Shown piece by piece: positions 32,147 through 44,479 of a stretch of DNA of 64,000 bases; position 1 is the first letter of the stretch, and each line of letters opens with the position of its first letter. The stretch comes from Xanthoparmelia taractica (taxonomy: Eukaryota > Ascomycota > Lecanoromycetes > Lecanorales > Parmeliaceae). The notes beneath the pieces are model-generated. The model saw nothing but the letters and a program-made list of their open reading frames with translations. It searched no databases and was not told where the DNA came from. Made by a program: the position numbers and the translations under genes. Location: assembly GCA_033085395.1 (NCBI GenBank), contig JANQBS010000013.1, positions 1 to 64,000 on the forward strand, given 5' to 3'.

Positions 32147-33215
32147 ATGTATCGGCATGTTGCTTTCTCACTTGCATTGGCAGCTACTGGCATGGCGCTG
32201 ATACCGACGAATCTCACGTTTCACGAGCTAACCACGCAATATCTACCCTTCATTTCCATCAACACCGCCTACATTTTCAATGATACAAGAGCCTCCCAGC
32301 AACTGGCTAGCGCTGTGGATAATCCTGTAACGATTTTCTTGTCCCTCAACCTTCCTTTCCAACAATTTGAAGCTACACCACCACCAAGCGCTGCAGCCGG
32401 AGAGATCGAAGCCGCTAGTGTAACAAGTGTAGCATTGAATAGCGATCTTTTCCAGTACCTCCAACTAGATGGCCTACATCCTTCTACCTCTTTCAAAGGG
32501 GCATCCTTCATGAAAACTCGTTTCAACGACACGCGGTACGAGAACGTCACCGGAGGACAGAAGATTGAGGTATTTCGCAACGCGACTGCGTTCTACGTTG
32601 GAACAGGCATTGGCCTCAAGTCCAATATTGTCATTCCAGTATGTCCCTCAACGAGCACAGTAAAGTCGCGCGGCTGACATCACCAAGGATCTGAAGTTCG
32701 CTGGCGGTATCCTTCACGTCGTCGATCGTCCAATGGCGCCGCCATACTCTCTCGGGAACACTGGCACTGTCCTGGGCATTAATGCAATCTCAGGCATTAT
32801 TCAAGCAAGTGCGAAGGGTCCTGGTCCTGGCTTCCTCCCAAATATTGAAATTGCTAGTGATGTTACGGTCTTTGCGCTCCAGAACTCGGCTCTCAACAGT
32901 ACGCCGATTGCATCGGCTCAAGCCGCCGCAAATTTCGTTGTTTCTGGGAAGGTGCTATACTCTACTGCCTTGACCGCTGGTACCAGTTTCCTCACAGCTG
33001 GAAAGACGAAGCTCTTCGTCACCACTGACGCCAACGGAGCAGTCTTTGTTAATGGATCCCGTATCATTGAATCTGACATACTCACTGCGAACGGTGTCGT
33101 GCACATCCTTGAAAGGTAAGAACCTTTTCTTCATTTCAAGGACTTTGCAAAGCCCAGTCACTGAGCTGACATGTTCGATAGTCCTTTTAGCTCGGTTTCT
33201 GGGCCACTAAAATAG
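32147..33215 (+). CDS. Secreted fasciclin (FAS1) domain protein
   Basis: Three exons (32147-32638, 32688-33115, 33182-33215) give 317 residues. Intron 1 (49 bp, GTATGT...CAAG, branch GCTGAC) joins NIVIP to DLKFAGGILHVVDRPM; intron 2 (66 bp, GTAAGA...ATAG) replaces an early stop with SPFSSVSGPLK. A signal peptide is visible (MYRHVAFSLALAATGMA). Two FAS1-type units follow: the first ends with GGILHVVDRPM, and the second contains VTVFALQNSALNST, ANFVVSGKVLYS and GVVHILES. Several N-x-S/T sites fit a glycosylated extracellular protein. FAS1 proteins mediate adhesion at the cell surface in fungi. No GPI-anchor tail is evident, so release or wall association is possible. Confidence 0.85.
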
Positions 33216-33503
33216 AAATGAAGCGCACTACGCAACCTTCGCTTGGTGGATCGCGCCAATCCGCAGAAGCCTGGCGGCTAGAGTCCCACTCAAATCATGC
33301 GAAGGGGAACACAATACGACCGGCAGATTGCAGCAATGAGAACGATTAAAGTGAGATGCTTTACGATTTGACGTTAGACTCAAGACTAGTAGTGATGAAA
33401 TGGAACAGTATGCTTGCATGGAATCCAACTTCTTGAGGTAATCTTCTACTTGGGGAAGCAAAGCCTCGAGTATATTCGGCCCCTTTAACATGCTATAGAC
33501 TAT

Positions 33504-34943
33504 CTAAACGTGCCTGTTCAGATCTCTACTTACTTCCAACGAAACCTTTTTCCAAATCCCTTTTTCAAGGCCCGTATCATTCTCATCCGAGCGAGTATTG
33601 CCTCCTTTCCAACCTCCCTTTGACGCTTCCTCTATCCTTTCTCCTTGATATGTTTTATCGCACCGAGCAATGGGATGAGACGGCCAGGTTTCGTTTGCGT
33701 ATGCACTTAGCCTTTGCTCATCGCTTGATCTATCCGTGTCTTTTTTCTGGACTGAATGCATCTGGTACGACCCTGTGGCTTTTGATCGTCTCCAGGACAG
33801 GTAGTTTGTTCCTGACTTCAGAGTGGTGAAGAGGAGAAACATAAGTGGTCGCAGGCACGGTAGACATGCGGCAACGATGCCTAAGCACACTTCGGCCTGT
33901 GACCAGATAGCGGCGCCAACGTCCGAGTCTGGTCATCCAAATTAGCTTGATCGTCTCATCGAAAACGGAAAATCAACTACCTACACGTAAGGTCATCGGG
34001 CGAAACATAAATAAGTTTGGGAAGCCTAATCAAGTTCACTATAGCGATGCTATTACCTGTCAGCCAAGGCGCCTTACTTTAGGGAGAATATCGAACGCAC
34101 AATGACCCAAGAAGGAATACGCCGCTGACCGCAATCTTCTCGGCTCTTGTTATCTGGAGATTCCAGATCATAGGCAGTGGGAGTACGACGACATATACAT
34201 CCAAGACCAAAAAGAATATGTCTTGAACAATCCACATTACGTGTACATTGATGCAGTGCCCTCCCACAATGGCCTTGTTCCAGGCATATGCAATGGGCAG
34301 GCATTGGAATATCGTAGGAAAGACCTGCGACACGCAGACTCCAACCGATAAAGCAGCGCACACCAGCAGCGCAATCCTGAATCGGGCATCTCGGAGGTTG
34401 AAGACGCGGACATAGAATAAGAGTATTGCGAGCTGGATAACGCAGATAGTGATTGGAAAAAGGATCACGTTCGCGTAGAGGGCCTGGGGAAAAATTTCGG
34501 TCAGCTTACATCAGCCCCTTTCATTAGGAATGGAAACGACTCACCTTCTGGAGATCGATGGCTTCATTCGGCGTGACAGTGATGAGATGCCTTCCCAGCC
34601 CATTATGGCCGCCTAATCGTCAATCAGACTCTTGCGCTCAAGCTATGATTATGAAGACTTACATATGACATTCGCCACGAACTCTGCCCAGGCAAGAAGC
34701 TGGAGACTGATCAGTTACCCAATCGCTTTTCGGCATTGAAGGCTGGATACAAACCAAGGCGACCAAAATAGCCCAATCATCAGCCTTTAACCCAACCTTG
34801 GTATGTACTCTGATTATGAAGCGCGCAAGTACCAGCACTGTCGCTAGAGCTGAGAGTGCGGCAGTCGAGGCGATGAGCTCGCCTGTCCTGCTCTGGTTGA
34901 CATGGGCAAGCTGATACGCTATTTCTGCTGGACTGATTGACAT
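33504..34943 (-). CDS. Rhodopsin-domain (PTH11-like) seven-helix membrane receptor
   Basis: Six exons (34943-34755, 34699-34663, 34612-34545, 34483-34101, 34049-33985, 33928-33504) give 388 residues with frame closed throughout. The 37-nt second exon restores LLAWAEFVANVI, exon 3 GLGRHLITVTPNEAIDLQK, and the fifth exon FIAIVNLIRLPKLIYVSPDDL. Seven hydrophobic helices are visible: ALSALATVLVLARFIIRV, the DDWAILVALLLAW region, NVILFPITICVIQLAILLFY, ALLVCAALSVGVCVSQV, WIVQDIFFLVLDVYVVVLPL, AVSGVFLLGSFIAIV and VCLGIVAACLPCLRPLMFLL. The C-terminal tail is charged and cytosolic. The DDW motif and WSQAEVCLGIVAACLPxLRP are signatures of the fungal rhodopsin-domain family, expanded in plant-associated fungi. 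The N-terminal CFEM domain of Pth11 itself is absent; the ligand is unknown. Confidence 0.85.
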
Positions 34944-36276
34944 CTTGATACAGCAGATTCACAAGACGGGATGAAAGCAGGAAACAAATTGAAGGGACAG
35001 GTTCGGGAAGCTGTCACTATATCAAACATATTGCTGGACACGGCAAAAGCCTGGCTAGAAGAGAGATTTGCCACAGAACGTCCCTCGCAACAATATATCA
35101 AATCGTCACCCACCCACCAAAATCTACAGACAATGCAGGCATGCTTTCTCGCTAGAACCCCACACTTGTACTGATCTCTAACGCTGGGTTTTCCCCTAGG
35201 TACATATATCCTGCAGAAATTTGGCGTTGGTGGATTAGGCGACCCGCTATAGATCCGCTTGATTATTTTCCTGGAAAATGCTCTGGTCGCTTACAACAAT
35301 GCTGGTATCTCTTCCCGCCAGAGCGCAGTGGTGCAGCCACACCTACTGCGCCGCACGTGTTTCGCGAAACCTAAGGTCATGACGATTGGCAGAAAGTGAG
35401 TCGTTGGGTGACTGACAGGTACACCTGGAGCACCTAAGTGCGCGTAAATAGACGTGCATTGTTTCAGACGTGGAGAGCTGCGCCCATCAGTTCCTAATCA
35501 GAATGGAGCTATGTACCCAGACGCATAATGTTTGTACCAGGAGATCTTTCGGGGGCACTCTCTCTGTTGACTCCGTTCTAAAGTCCAGACTTCAAGATCA
35601 GCTCCCGCACCAATGAGAGGCGGAATAGACAGCTTCAATGATTTACAACGTCTAGAAGTACACTGTGCCGCGTACACTAATGGTGGCACTAGCCATGATG
35701 CCAGGAACCCAGATGGGACGGCGTCTGATACTAAAGTACTAAACGCTGCCCAAGGCTAGCGAACACTTACTCATACTTAGAAACTGGGAACAGCCTTTCC
35801 CTCCAAGGAAATCCATCAAAGCCTGACCTACTGATACAATTACTTCTTTTGGCTATCCACTGATTGCTGAACTAGCATCGGTTCCGTGAACTTCCCCGTT
35901 CCTGTCCGCAGCGTTTCCCCACATGTCGATCTCCTGAAGATACCAAAGTCATGGAACCAATTAGGCGGCTGCCGTGATCATGTCAAATAAAAAACGGTCG
36001 AAAAGTGAGGACTGCAGAACGTTCTCTCAAGCTGCTATGGGAAAGAAAATTTAGAGACTTGAGGCCTTCAAAACCGTCGGCAGAGATGCCAAGGGAATGA
36101 TGCGCTAGTACCAAGGCTTTCTACAATCTATTGCCCTTCCCCCACCACTAAAGCTCAGCGGGGGGAAATAGTCCGACGTCAGTTCCTGATAAGAAGCCCT
36201 CGGAGCTGTGGAAGTATGGGGAGCACAACGTCAAAAGGCTCTCCTCTAGAGCTCATCATTCCCTGCTGTTGCGGTC
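34944..36276. other. 1.3-kb intergenic region
   Basis: Lies between two genes read outward and probably holds both promoters. No frame above about 67 codons and no motif recognised. Confidence 0.5.
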
Positions 36277-37543
36277 ATGGCCCAGAAACGTAAGACTGGT
36301 CTCTCAATGGATATTCCGTCCGCTTACAATGGCAAGAGGCACTTTGCTGCATATCAGTTGACATCGACGCTGTTGCCGGATGGCTAGGCTCATATGGTGG
36401 GGAAGACTCTACAAGTGATATCTCAAGAGGTGTGGAGGTCCCAATAAACCTGGGCCAACTCTAAGCTGACTGGTCCGAGGTCTCTTCGCTGGTACGGTTG
36501 GCGTTCGCCGTCTCCTGAAGCTGTTTGCAAAGTACGACATCAAGACCACATGGTTCATTCCTGGACACTCGCTGGAGACTTTCCCCGAAGAATGTGCAAT
36601 GATAAGAGATGCAGGGCATGAGATGTATGGGAGCTATACTACTCAGTGGAGGATCGTGATGCTGAATGAATGCTTCCGCAGAGGGCTCCACGGCTATTCG
36701 CATGAGAATCCCGTCAAGATGAGCCTTGAACAGCAGCATGCTATCCTGGATAAAACCTACAAGGATCTCACCAAATTCTGCAGGAAGCCACCACGAGGCA
36801 ATGTACGTATTTTGAATCCCACGTTTCCTCTCTGGCATTCTCGCAACACCCTTGAGTCAGGTAATCCTGACAAACTCTAATGCAGGTGGCGCCTTGGTGG
36901 GAAGCGAGCCAGGAGGGTGCGGAGTTGTTACTCAAATATGGTGTAGAATACGGTCCGTCCCCAGTATCTCAGAGGCTTACCCCTTACTGAAACATGATCT
37001 ACTTACACTACGAAAGATCACAGCTTCTCCCACCACGACTGCCTGCCCTACTACCTCCGCACTGGTGACAAATGGACGCCAATCGACTACAGCAAACACC
37101 CCGACCATTGGATGAAACCCCTGGAGAAAGGCCCCGACACTGGTCTTTGTGAGATTCCATCCAATTGGTATTTGGATGATTTACCCCCGATGATGTTCAT
37201 CAAGAAAGCTCCCAACTCTCACGGGTGGGTAAACCCAAAAGACGTCGAGGACCTGTGGAGAGACCATTTCGATTTCTTCTATAGAGAATATGACGATTTC
37301 TGCTTCCCAGTGACTATTCATCCGGACGTCAGCGGCCACCCACACGTGATTTTTATGCTGGAGAGATTGATCGAGTATATTAGCGGCAAGCCAGGCGTCA
37401 AGTGGGTGAAGATGGAGGACATCTGCGATGATTTCAAGAGCAAGCATAAGCCCCCCAAAGGGGCTTTGTTGCCTGCAGAGCATGGTGCAATTCTCAAGGA
37501 TCCGAGTAAGTATCAGGACATGCAGTCATTCTTTATCAGCTAG
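36277..37543 (+). CDS. Polysaccharide deacetylase (NodB-fold, PgdA/PuuE-like)
   Basis: Six exons (36277-36289, 36337-36429, 36480-36624, 36682-36802, 36886-36952, 37017-37543) give 321 residues. The first exon is only 13 nt (MAQK), and every junction restores a family block: SVDIDAVAGWLGSYGGEDS, LFAGTVGVRRLLKLF, AGHEIGLHGYSHENP, GNVAPWWEAS and YDHSFSHHDC. The aspartates of VDIDA and the histidines of HGYSHE are the likely metal-binding and catalytic positions of the NodB homology domain, and PPMMFIKKAPNSHGWV and FPVTIHPDVSGHPHV are conserved C-terminal blocks. No signal peptide, so unlike secreted chitin deacetylases this looks cytosolic, like the bacterial peptidoglycan deacetylase/allantoinase-like subfamily. 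Substrate unproven. Confidence 0.87.
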
Positions 37544-37968
37544 ATTTACGTGCTGACAATGAAACATTAGATATTCAACTTCAGAAGGCTTGATGTCACA
37601 CTGCTGGCTTAGTAAAGATGACCCCAGAGCACAGAACAATTCTTCCATCTTTGGGCATAACCATGTCAAATTTAGGTCAGTGCCAGAAGCTACTGTGAAT
37701 CCTTCTCTCTTTGCATTGTCAATGTGATATTCTATGACAATTTTGTCGATTACCGCATTGACTCCGCCAGATTTCATCCGATCCAAAAGCCTGTCACATA
37801 GTCGTCTGCTTTTTTCCCTTTTGGTTTTTCGTCAACTTTATTTCACCAAAATCACCTCGCAGGAGAGCTGTCCAGTTCAATGACCAGCAAGGAAAAGAAT
37901 ATATTGCCGAACACCCTACGGCCTTCCTCATCCCTTTACTACGACCACAAACACCCCCGCATTCTTAA
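37544..37968. other. Intergenic, convergent 3' regions
   Basis: About 425 bases between the deacetylase stop and the end of the basic hypothetical gene. No gene supported. Confidence 0.5.
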
Positions 37969-38514
37969 TTACTCACTCCACCGCGACTTGAGATCCGGAC
38001 TCGCATACACCCTAATCGTCTCCCCCCTCCCCTTGGCCCCCTTCTTCCTCCCCCGCCCCCCCTTCTCACACCCCCTCCCAACCCTCCCCCTCTCCTCCTC
38101 ACACCCATCATACCCCCCCACCCCCCTCTCACCACCCTTCCGTCCCCTTTCCTCCGCCTTACAACCTACCATCCCCTGCCGCGCATACGCCTCCGCCCTC
38201 TTCCGTCCCACATGCTCCATATACTTCGCCCTAAGCCTCGCCTTCTCCCCACCAGCATCAGCATCATAATTTTCCACCAGCGCCTTCCGATTCCGCTCGC
38301 GCTCCGCTTCGTCGCGGAGTCGTTGCGCGCACGCTGCTTGATCTTCTTGGCGCCAGCGGCGGCGGTGCGGGGATTGGAAGCGGTAGGGTATGTAGCCACC
38401 TTCTTGCGCTGTCCAGTCGTAGTGGGCGCCCGTGGGTTGGGGGTGGGGGTGTTTGGTGGCGCGGTGGTGATGGTGATGGGGCTTTTGGGATTCGCGGGAT
38501 GTGAGGGAGCCCAT
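37969..38514 (-). CDS. Hypothetical basic protein
   Basis: A 181-residue single-exon reading from MGSLTSRE. The frame is open 89 codons further upstream (to 38781), but that part reads like leader sequence. After a His/Pro-rich start (KPHHHHHRATKHPHPQ) comes a more ordered part, HYDWTAQEGGYIPYRFQ, then a strongly helical charged stretch (EAERERNRKALVENYD, LRAKYMEHVGRKRAEAYA). The C-terminus is a Gly/Arg/Lys/Glu-rich low-complexity run (38040-38160). The N-terminal MGS could accept a myristoyl group. No family recognised. Confidence 0.5.
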   Translation of the reverse strand: MGSLTSRESQKPHHHHHRATKHPHPQPTGAHYDWTAQEGGYIPYRFQSPHRRRWRQEDQAACAQRLRDEAERERNRKALVENYDADAGGEKARLRAKYMEHVGRKRAEAYARQGMVGCKAEERGRKGGERGVGGYDGCEEERGRVGRGCEKGGRGRKKGAKGRGETIRVYASPDLKSRWSE

Positions 38515-40233
38515 TGTTTGTCTTGGTGGGGGGGAGAGGGGGGGTTGGTTGCTTGGGTGTATATATTTACCCGGTTGGTATAGTGTATGGAGCGTTAAGG
38601 ATGATGGGATGCGGAAAGCAGAGCCTCGGAAGAAAGGGGGAAAGAGAGAAAGGACTATGGATGTTAACAAAGTTGTGCAGCGGTGTCGTATACAAAGGCA
38701 TTCTATCCGTTCATTCACACCCACAAATGCTTTGTTCCCATCCACACACAATATCCAATTGTTCGAATGGGGGTATTCCACAAAGGCCTTGTTCTATCTT
38801 ATCAAGTCCTTTCATCATCTTTCAAAGTCTATTGAAGAGGAAGAAAAGGGGGCAAGAAACACAATGAATGAAAGAATGAATGAACGAATGCCCATCCTTA
38901 CCATTTCAACCGCTGTTGCGAAATTCCAATAGACAATGGTCGAGAACGAACAAAGAGTACTTGAGAAGTACCTGGCTGTCTGTATTCCGTCACCCGACTG
39001 ACGGCTCAGTCAAAGCGGCATATCTATCCATCTGCTGCAAGGGGAAGAAGATGATGAGCAGCTCCACTGGGTTGCAAAGTAACTTGGGGTTTTTGTTCAG
39101 CCTGCCTGCCTGCATACCAACAGCTTTCTCAGTCCTGTAGGCTTGCCTGCCTGGCATCTGCAATTTTCCCTAGCATTTCGTAAAGTCGGGATTGATTTGC
39201 CGCTTATTCTGGAGGGTTATGGTTGATTGGAGAACAGAAGTGACAGGGTTGACGAGAGTGATAAGGTTGGGTTTCATAGATCTGCAGAAGGTATTTGCAA
39301 TGGGACGGGTGAAGCCGTTTGGCGTCGATGAGGAAGCGTTAGTTGTTGTAAGTTTGCTTAGCTTGCTGGGCGATACTGCAAGGAATCTTTCGCTCGCAAG
39401 TGCTGCTGGTGTGCTTTGTGAGGCAAATCTCAAGCATGGGGTCGATCCTGAGAACCGCATACAACTGCAACAGTTGACATTAATGGCCACATTTCAATTG
39501 GCTGAGCCCTGCATGAAATAGCACGGGAAGAACACCTCAGGATTTCCAAAGCCGTTTAGTCTCCAACTCAAACGCTCCGTTACCACCTGACTTTGTACCC
39601 AATTGCCACGCGCATCTAAGCATACGAAGTTCCCTCCCTGTCCTCCTTGAAAGCCTTTTTCAACGTCTCCCTAGCTGATCTCATTCCTTCCTCCTTCTCC
39701 TCTTCCGCCGCAATCCATCCAGTAGGGTCAATATCAGTACCTCAGGTGATTCTCATGAGTGTTTTGCATCGGATTTCTGCTGATCCGAAACTCTGGCTCC
39801 CTTCCGGACTTATTAAGCCGCACGTAGCTGTTGAATATCTTTACAGGAATATCAACATGTATGTTGTGACTTTGATACATGACTTAGATGCCTTGAGTAA
39901 GTCCATTGCAAGCTCTGGAAGCACTGGATCAGTGCTCGTGCCCAATGTTTGGGAAGAGTGTAGAGATTCGCCCTACCGCTCGCCTTGTGTCAGGTGTTTG
40001 GTGTATTCGTCGATTGTAGAATGCGAAGGATTCAGCGATTCCTTGTTAGCAGCAGATGTCGCTTCATATCACAGTATATCCGATGGCGGGCATGCCCAAA
40101 CGTGTCATTCTTCAGTCAATCTCCCACTGCGAATCGTCCAGTCAGTAAATTATCTTTTCGAGCTCTAGAGACTGAGACAGAAGACAGTTGGGACTTTCAA
40201 CGGGCTTTCGCATTGTGCTTTATGACGCAAAAT
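38515..40233. other. 1.7-kb region with no supported gene
   Basis: Frames of 100-175 codons are present (39170-39521 on both strands, 39647-40168 on plus) but carry no family motif and overlap each other. A homology search might rescue one. CCTGCCTGC repeats occur near 39105-39155. Confidence 0.45.
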
Positions 40234-42057
40234 TCAGGGGCTGAGAAAGTTGCTCACAGATCCGCCCATCTCACTAGCTCTGGCTTCTCTGGATGATAGG
40301 CTCTTGCGGAGAGAAACACCATAGTCGTCCTCTTCCCATTCTTCGTCAGCTTCGTCGCTAGCATCACTAAAGTCCCAAGAACATGGTATCTTCTGCCCGC
40401 CGTCACCAAATCCAAACGAAGTGCCACGGGAAGCACCTCGAGCTATCTTAGCAGCAATCCTCATCATAAGGGCGACGAGCTGAATAGGTGGAGTTAGCAA
40501 TAGGGAGCACGTTTTTTGAAGAATTGCTGTGGTCAAGTGGTGACCTGACATATGTGATCGAGGTGAGTAAGGAGAATACAGATTGGAAGATGGCGGGAGT
40601 GGTGATTGATTTCTTTTCCTTCGTCTTATACCATGATGGCGAAGCTTAGTACGAGGCGAAGGCGTCGTTGGCTCAGGCCAATGGTCATCGTCTTGCGATG
40701 CAGCATCGCTTACCAGTGGTGGCGTCCCCGGGAGATCAGGCGGTGAGTGATATGCACTTTCGTCACCAGACTTTGCATCGCTCATATCCCAGAGCTCAGC
40801 AGACGAAGCTGTGACGGTGATTTCAGATACATCACGTTTGTGGTTGCGGATCAAGGGTATACCGATGCCCGTGTAGTCCTCCTGCAAAGATGTAGGAAAG
40901 GGAGTTGAAGGCGCTAAAGGAGATATTGGGCTGTGAAATGAATGGAAGGACTCCACACTCGACGAGAGACTAGAGGATTCTCTCTTAAGCTTGGGTAAGG
41001 CGAGAGGTTTTCCTTCCTTGTAAGATGGTGGCGAGGTCCTGAGAGTCAATTGTGGTGGTGCGGTGATAGCTCGCCCGGTCCGCAGACCCTTGGGCCGAGT
41101 AGGAGTCTTGAAGTCATCCGGTTCTTCGTAGACACTATCCTGTAGGCCTAGAGGGGTAAGGCCTGTATCATCTGTAGCCTCATCGCCGCCTTCGTTTTCC
41201 GTGCTCCCGATATCACTGATGTCCGAACGTGCAACTCCGAAGCCAGCTTTTGTCTCACCTTCAAAATCAGGCTCACTCGGATCGCCCTTTCCAGCGTCTG
41301 GGCTCGGTGTGAGCCTATCCGTGGTCGAAAAATCGCCAAAGTCTTCTAGTACTTTAGGTCTTTCTTCTGACATAACCACAAGTCGCTCCTTAGGTCTCCA
41401 TGGCCGCTTCTGTATGGGTTGTTTTGGAGGCTGTGGTAGGTCGATAGTGAAACCCCGCTTAAAAGGACACGGAGTGGCTTCATATTGTAGTACTGTTGTC
41501 AAGACATTCTTGAAGTCATCTACCTTCTTTTTATCTTCAGCGCTTGCTCGCGGCAACTCGATGCGATAGTAAGCATTCGGGCGGATGCGAAGTACAAATT
41601 TTGATTCGCCGTCCACGCACCAGCACTGCGACTTGGGTAGTAGGGGCTGCAGCGTGGTGCCCGAACTAAGGAAGGCGGTGCCGAGGACTCTGTAGATCCG
41701 GAGGGGCCCTGTGAGAACGACTTAGCAAAGATCCTAGCACCATGTCTAATCACGGTGGCGTATACCAGCGGCTATCGTTCTTTCAGTGGTAGAAAACCAT
41801 GGTAATGTCCCAACTGGCTCTTCTTGGAGCTCAGCCCGTCCGTTGCTGATACTAGAATGCCTCCGAGCCGAGCTCGTTGGATTGTTGAATGAGACGATCT
41901 TTCCGACGGCATGCGCATACAGTGTTTCAGCTCCGTTGACAGCATCCTCTGAGAGGGGCACTTGTCTGGAGGAGCGGATTGGTGCAGTAAAGGAGCGGCG
42001 AATCGAAGGGGGAGGGATGGCTCTCTCGGGGGTAGATGGTGCTGATGCAAGCGCCAT
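40234..42057 (-). CDS. inp1: Inheritance of peroxisomes protein 1 (Inp1)
   Basis: Two exons (42057-41766 and 41708-40234) give 588 residues. The 57-bp intron (GTATAC...ACAG) joins ERTIAAG to PLRIYRVLGTAFLSSG. The conserved Inp1 N-terminal domain follows: TTLQPLLPKSQCWCVDG, then ESKFVLRIRPNAYYRIELP and DDFKNVLTTVLQYEATPCPF. The remaining about 400 residues are Ser/Pro/Glu-rich and disordered with possible phosphorylation sites, ending in a short ordered region (LTTAILQKTCSLLLTP...VALMMRIAAKIARG) and an acidic tail. Inp1 tethers peroxisomes at the cell cortex through Pex3 so that a share is retained during division; in filamentous fungi it is expected to influence peroxisome partition along hyphae. 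Length is in the family range. Confidence 0.86.
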
Positions 42058-43756
42058 TCAGTGAGAGTCAGGAAGGCAGTTCGCTCGAGGGATAGACGCG
42101 TGAGGTGATAGCCATGCTGTGTGTCTTGACCCACGCGAGAGTCCTGTGTGACGATGGGGCTGAAAGCGGCGTAGAAATTGAAGGTTTCAAGCGCGGTGCG
42201 GCTGACTCGGCAATTGAGACGTAAACATTGTTCTTTTGATCCTTCTTCACTTCAATCAACATTATAAAATCCCTTCAACGGACCATTTCATTACTATAAT
42301 TTATAGACAAGGGTGGTGTTGGGCTTAAAGCGGTGTCGAGGTGAAAATTTAGCCAAGAATACATCATTGTTGCCCTGGCTGGGCTTTCCCAGAGTGTGAG
42401 AGCTATCTGATGCCTCCCTCTAGATACCCTGACCTTCAAGTTGATCCTTTTCATCTCTCGAGCACTCAGTGACTGATGATATTGGTATTCTATTCGAAAT
42501 ATGAGTACACGCCATTTGACCTCAACGCATCCCCTGACATATGAGCCCAACGGCAAATCCAAGCACTAGGCGACCACCCCGACTCTCAAACCCAGACTGT
42601 GAGACCCTCTTTCATCTTTTAACAAGAATATAGCACTGAAGACTTCCATATCAAAACATGTTTCGATCCTCTTCTACTTTCTGCGTCCCCTTCTTTGACA
42701 TGCCCTCATGTCCATGATTGTGGATGCGACTATTGGACAATCTCCTGTAGCATAGTACTACTCTCGAGATATCATTTCCTTACCGTATTCCGTTCGTCAA
42801 AGGCGGCCCAAAACCGGGTCTTCCCTATTACAGACAAAGACCTTCCAACTCTTTGCAGAAAAATACATGTTATCCCGCCTTTCGTCCCCGACTTCCCAGA
42901 ATACATGTGACCATGGTTAGGAAAGTGTATCGCTGGAATAACTCGCTCTTGCTAAGACCCAACCCTATATGGTAACATATTCTGATATCTCCTGACTTTC
43001 ATCTGCTTGTGCAGAGGTCTGATGCGATATCTGGCGGCAAAATTGCTTGATCATGGATCATGCCATCTTTGGCTTTTGTGATCTGCGACAGAAAAGCCCG
43101 CTCTATACATATATTGAGTCAACTTCTCGGTGGCCTACCATGAAACGATTGGTCTCTGCTGAGTAGCTAGCCTCTGCTCCTTGCCGCTGTGTGCATCTAG
43201 TCTTGAACCTCCTAGACGTATATATCTGGAGTAGCAGATCCTCGAAGCGAAGTGGTATGGCTATTTTCTCTTATTTCTCTTCAGGATGTATATTTTAATA
43301 AAGAGAAATTCTTGTGCTCTTTTTGCTAAAATCTCTGTCCAGACTGAGCAGATTATCAAATAATGGACTATTTTATGAATCCCTCGTTTAATGCATTATC
43401 GCTCTCCACGAGCATAAGAGGTGCAAATTGTCCTTCCATTGCTCCATCGTACATATATCGTACATACCACGTATCTCTCACAAATGTTTAACAAGACAGC
43501 GAACACCAAGCACGGAAATATACTTACAGCTGATTCTATCGTCTGGATTCCACGGAATATCCCTTCAAGCAACATGTCAGACAGGATGAATGATACTCTT
43601 GTGTCTGCGCATGCCGGACCTGCCTTCTACAACTCTCCACCAGCGTCCTCATTACCAATGCCTAGGTTCGGTAAGAGTGTGTCTGGCGTATGACTTACCC
43701 TCCGAGTATAAAATTTTCCTCTGGATGTTATTGCTCACGTCAAGCAGACTTCATCC
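42058..43756. other. 1.7-kb intergenic region
   Basis: The part near 42058-42300 should contain the inp1 promoter. Nothing recognisable in 42.3-43.4 kb. A short frame at 43480-43693 may be a 5' exon of the next gene, because a GTAAGA donor near 43673 could splice to the CAAGCAG acceptor near 43748; I could not decide the frame. Confidence 0.4.
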
Positions 43757-44479
43757 ATGTCAAATAAATCGAGCGACGAAAGCAGGTCGGTTCCTGTTAT
43801 CTCAAACGTGTCTCATGACGGCAAGAGTGCCATATCAGCGATCAAGGACCAGAACAGGTCCTTCGACATGTTAAAGCGCAGTCCGCCCGGATGCTGGACT
43901 ACATCATGCCTCAATCACTGTATCCAGAAACCCAAGGTCACATTCACAGCATCTGCCCAACGAAGTGTAGCATTCGAGAAGCTTGTCGAGCGAGACAGAG
44001 AAGACAGCGAGAGAATACGGCAGCAGCTATCAGGGATCCTTGAGCTCCAACAACGCCAACAAGCCACCATCGACCGCATCGCAATGTCCAGCAACCCCTT
44101 CATCCAATATGGACCACTCGAAATGCTTGAAACCCAAGACCAGATGCCCTCGATCGCTGCCAATGTGCAACGCCAGGCCCAAGGAATGCAGCAGATTTGG
44201 ACGAGCCAACGAATCCAGGCCACAGGGCAACATGCGGCAGAAATCCTGGCGATTCTAGAAAGAAGTACAAACCACCTGCTGCAGCTCGCGAGGAAAATAC
44301 AGGAACAGAGTCAAGCCAAAGAACAGGTCATCAAGCAGCAAAAGCCCCTCAGAATCGACAACGAGATCAAGCAAGAATGGACCCGTCACCTACGCCGAAA
44401 TTGGTCTGACCAGCAGGAGCAGCAACGAAGACAGCTTAACGAACTGACAACGAAAGAATTAAGATCGACACTAATATAG
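43757..44479 (+). CDS. Hypothetical Gln-rich coiled-coil protein
   Basis: A 240-codon frame. From about residue 70 the protein is helical, Gln- and Glu-rich with heptad-like hydrophobics (FEKLVERDREDSERIRQQLS, GILELQQRQQATIDRIAM, HAAEILAILERSTNHLLQLA, KIQEQSQAKEQVIKQQ), suggesting a coiled coil. The N-terminal 70 residues are Ser-rich. A 5' exon around 43590-43672 is possible. No family recognised, and no signal peptide or membrane helix. Confidence 0.42.
   Translation: MSNKSSDESRSVPVISNVSHDGKSAISAIKDQNRSFDMLKRSPPGCWTTSCLNHCIQKPKVTFTASAQRSVAFEKLVERDREDSERIRQQLSGILELQQRQQATIDRIAMSSNPFIQYGPLEMLETQDQMPSIAANVQRQAQGMQQIWTSQRIQATGQHAAEILAILERSTNHLLQLARKIQEQSQAKEQVIKQQKPLRIDNEIKQEWTRHLRRNWSDQQEQQRRQLNELTTKELRSTLI

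Noticed and set aside
33985..34101. Frameshift or truncation in the rhodopsin-domain gene (frame ends at 34079)
   Set aside because: A GTGCGT...TAATAG intron removes the apparent break and the remaining helices follow in frame, so the gene is intact.
39170..39521. Two opposing frames of about 105 codons
   Set aside because: Mirror-image frames without recognisable features; neither can be preferred.
39647..40168. 173-codon plus-strand frame
   Set aside because: No family motif, start context or domain; plausible by length only.
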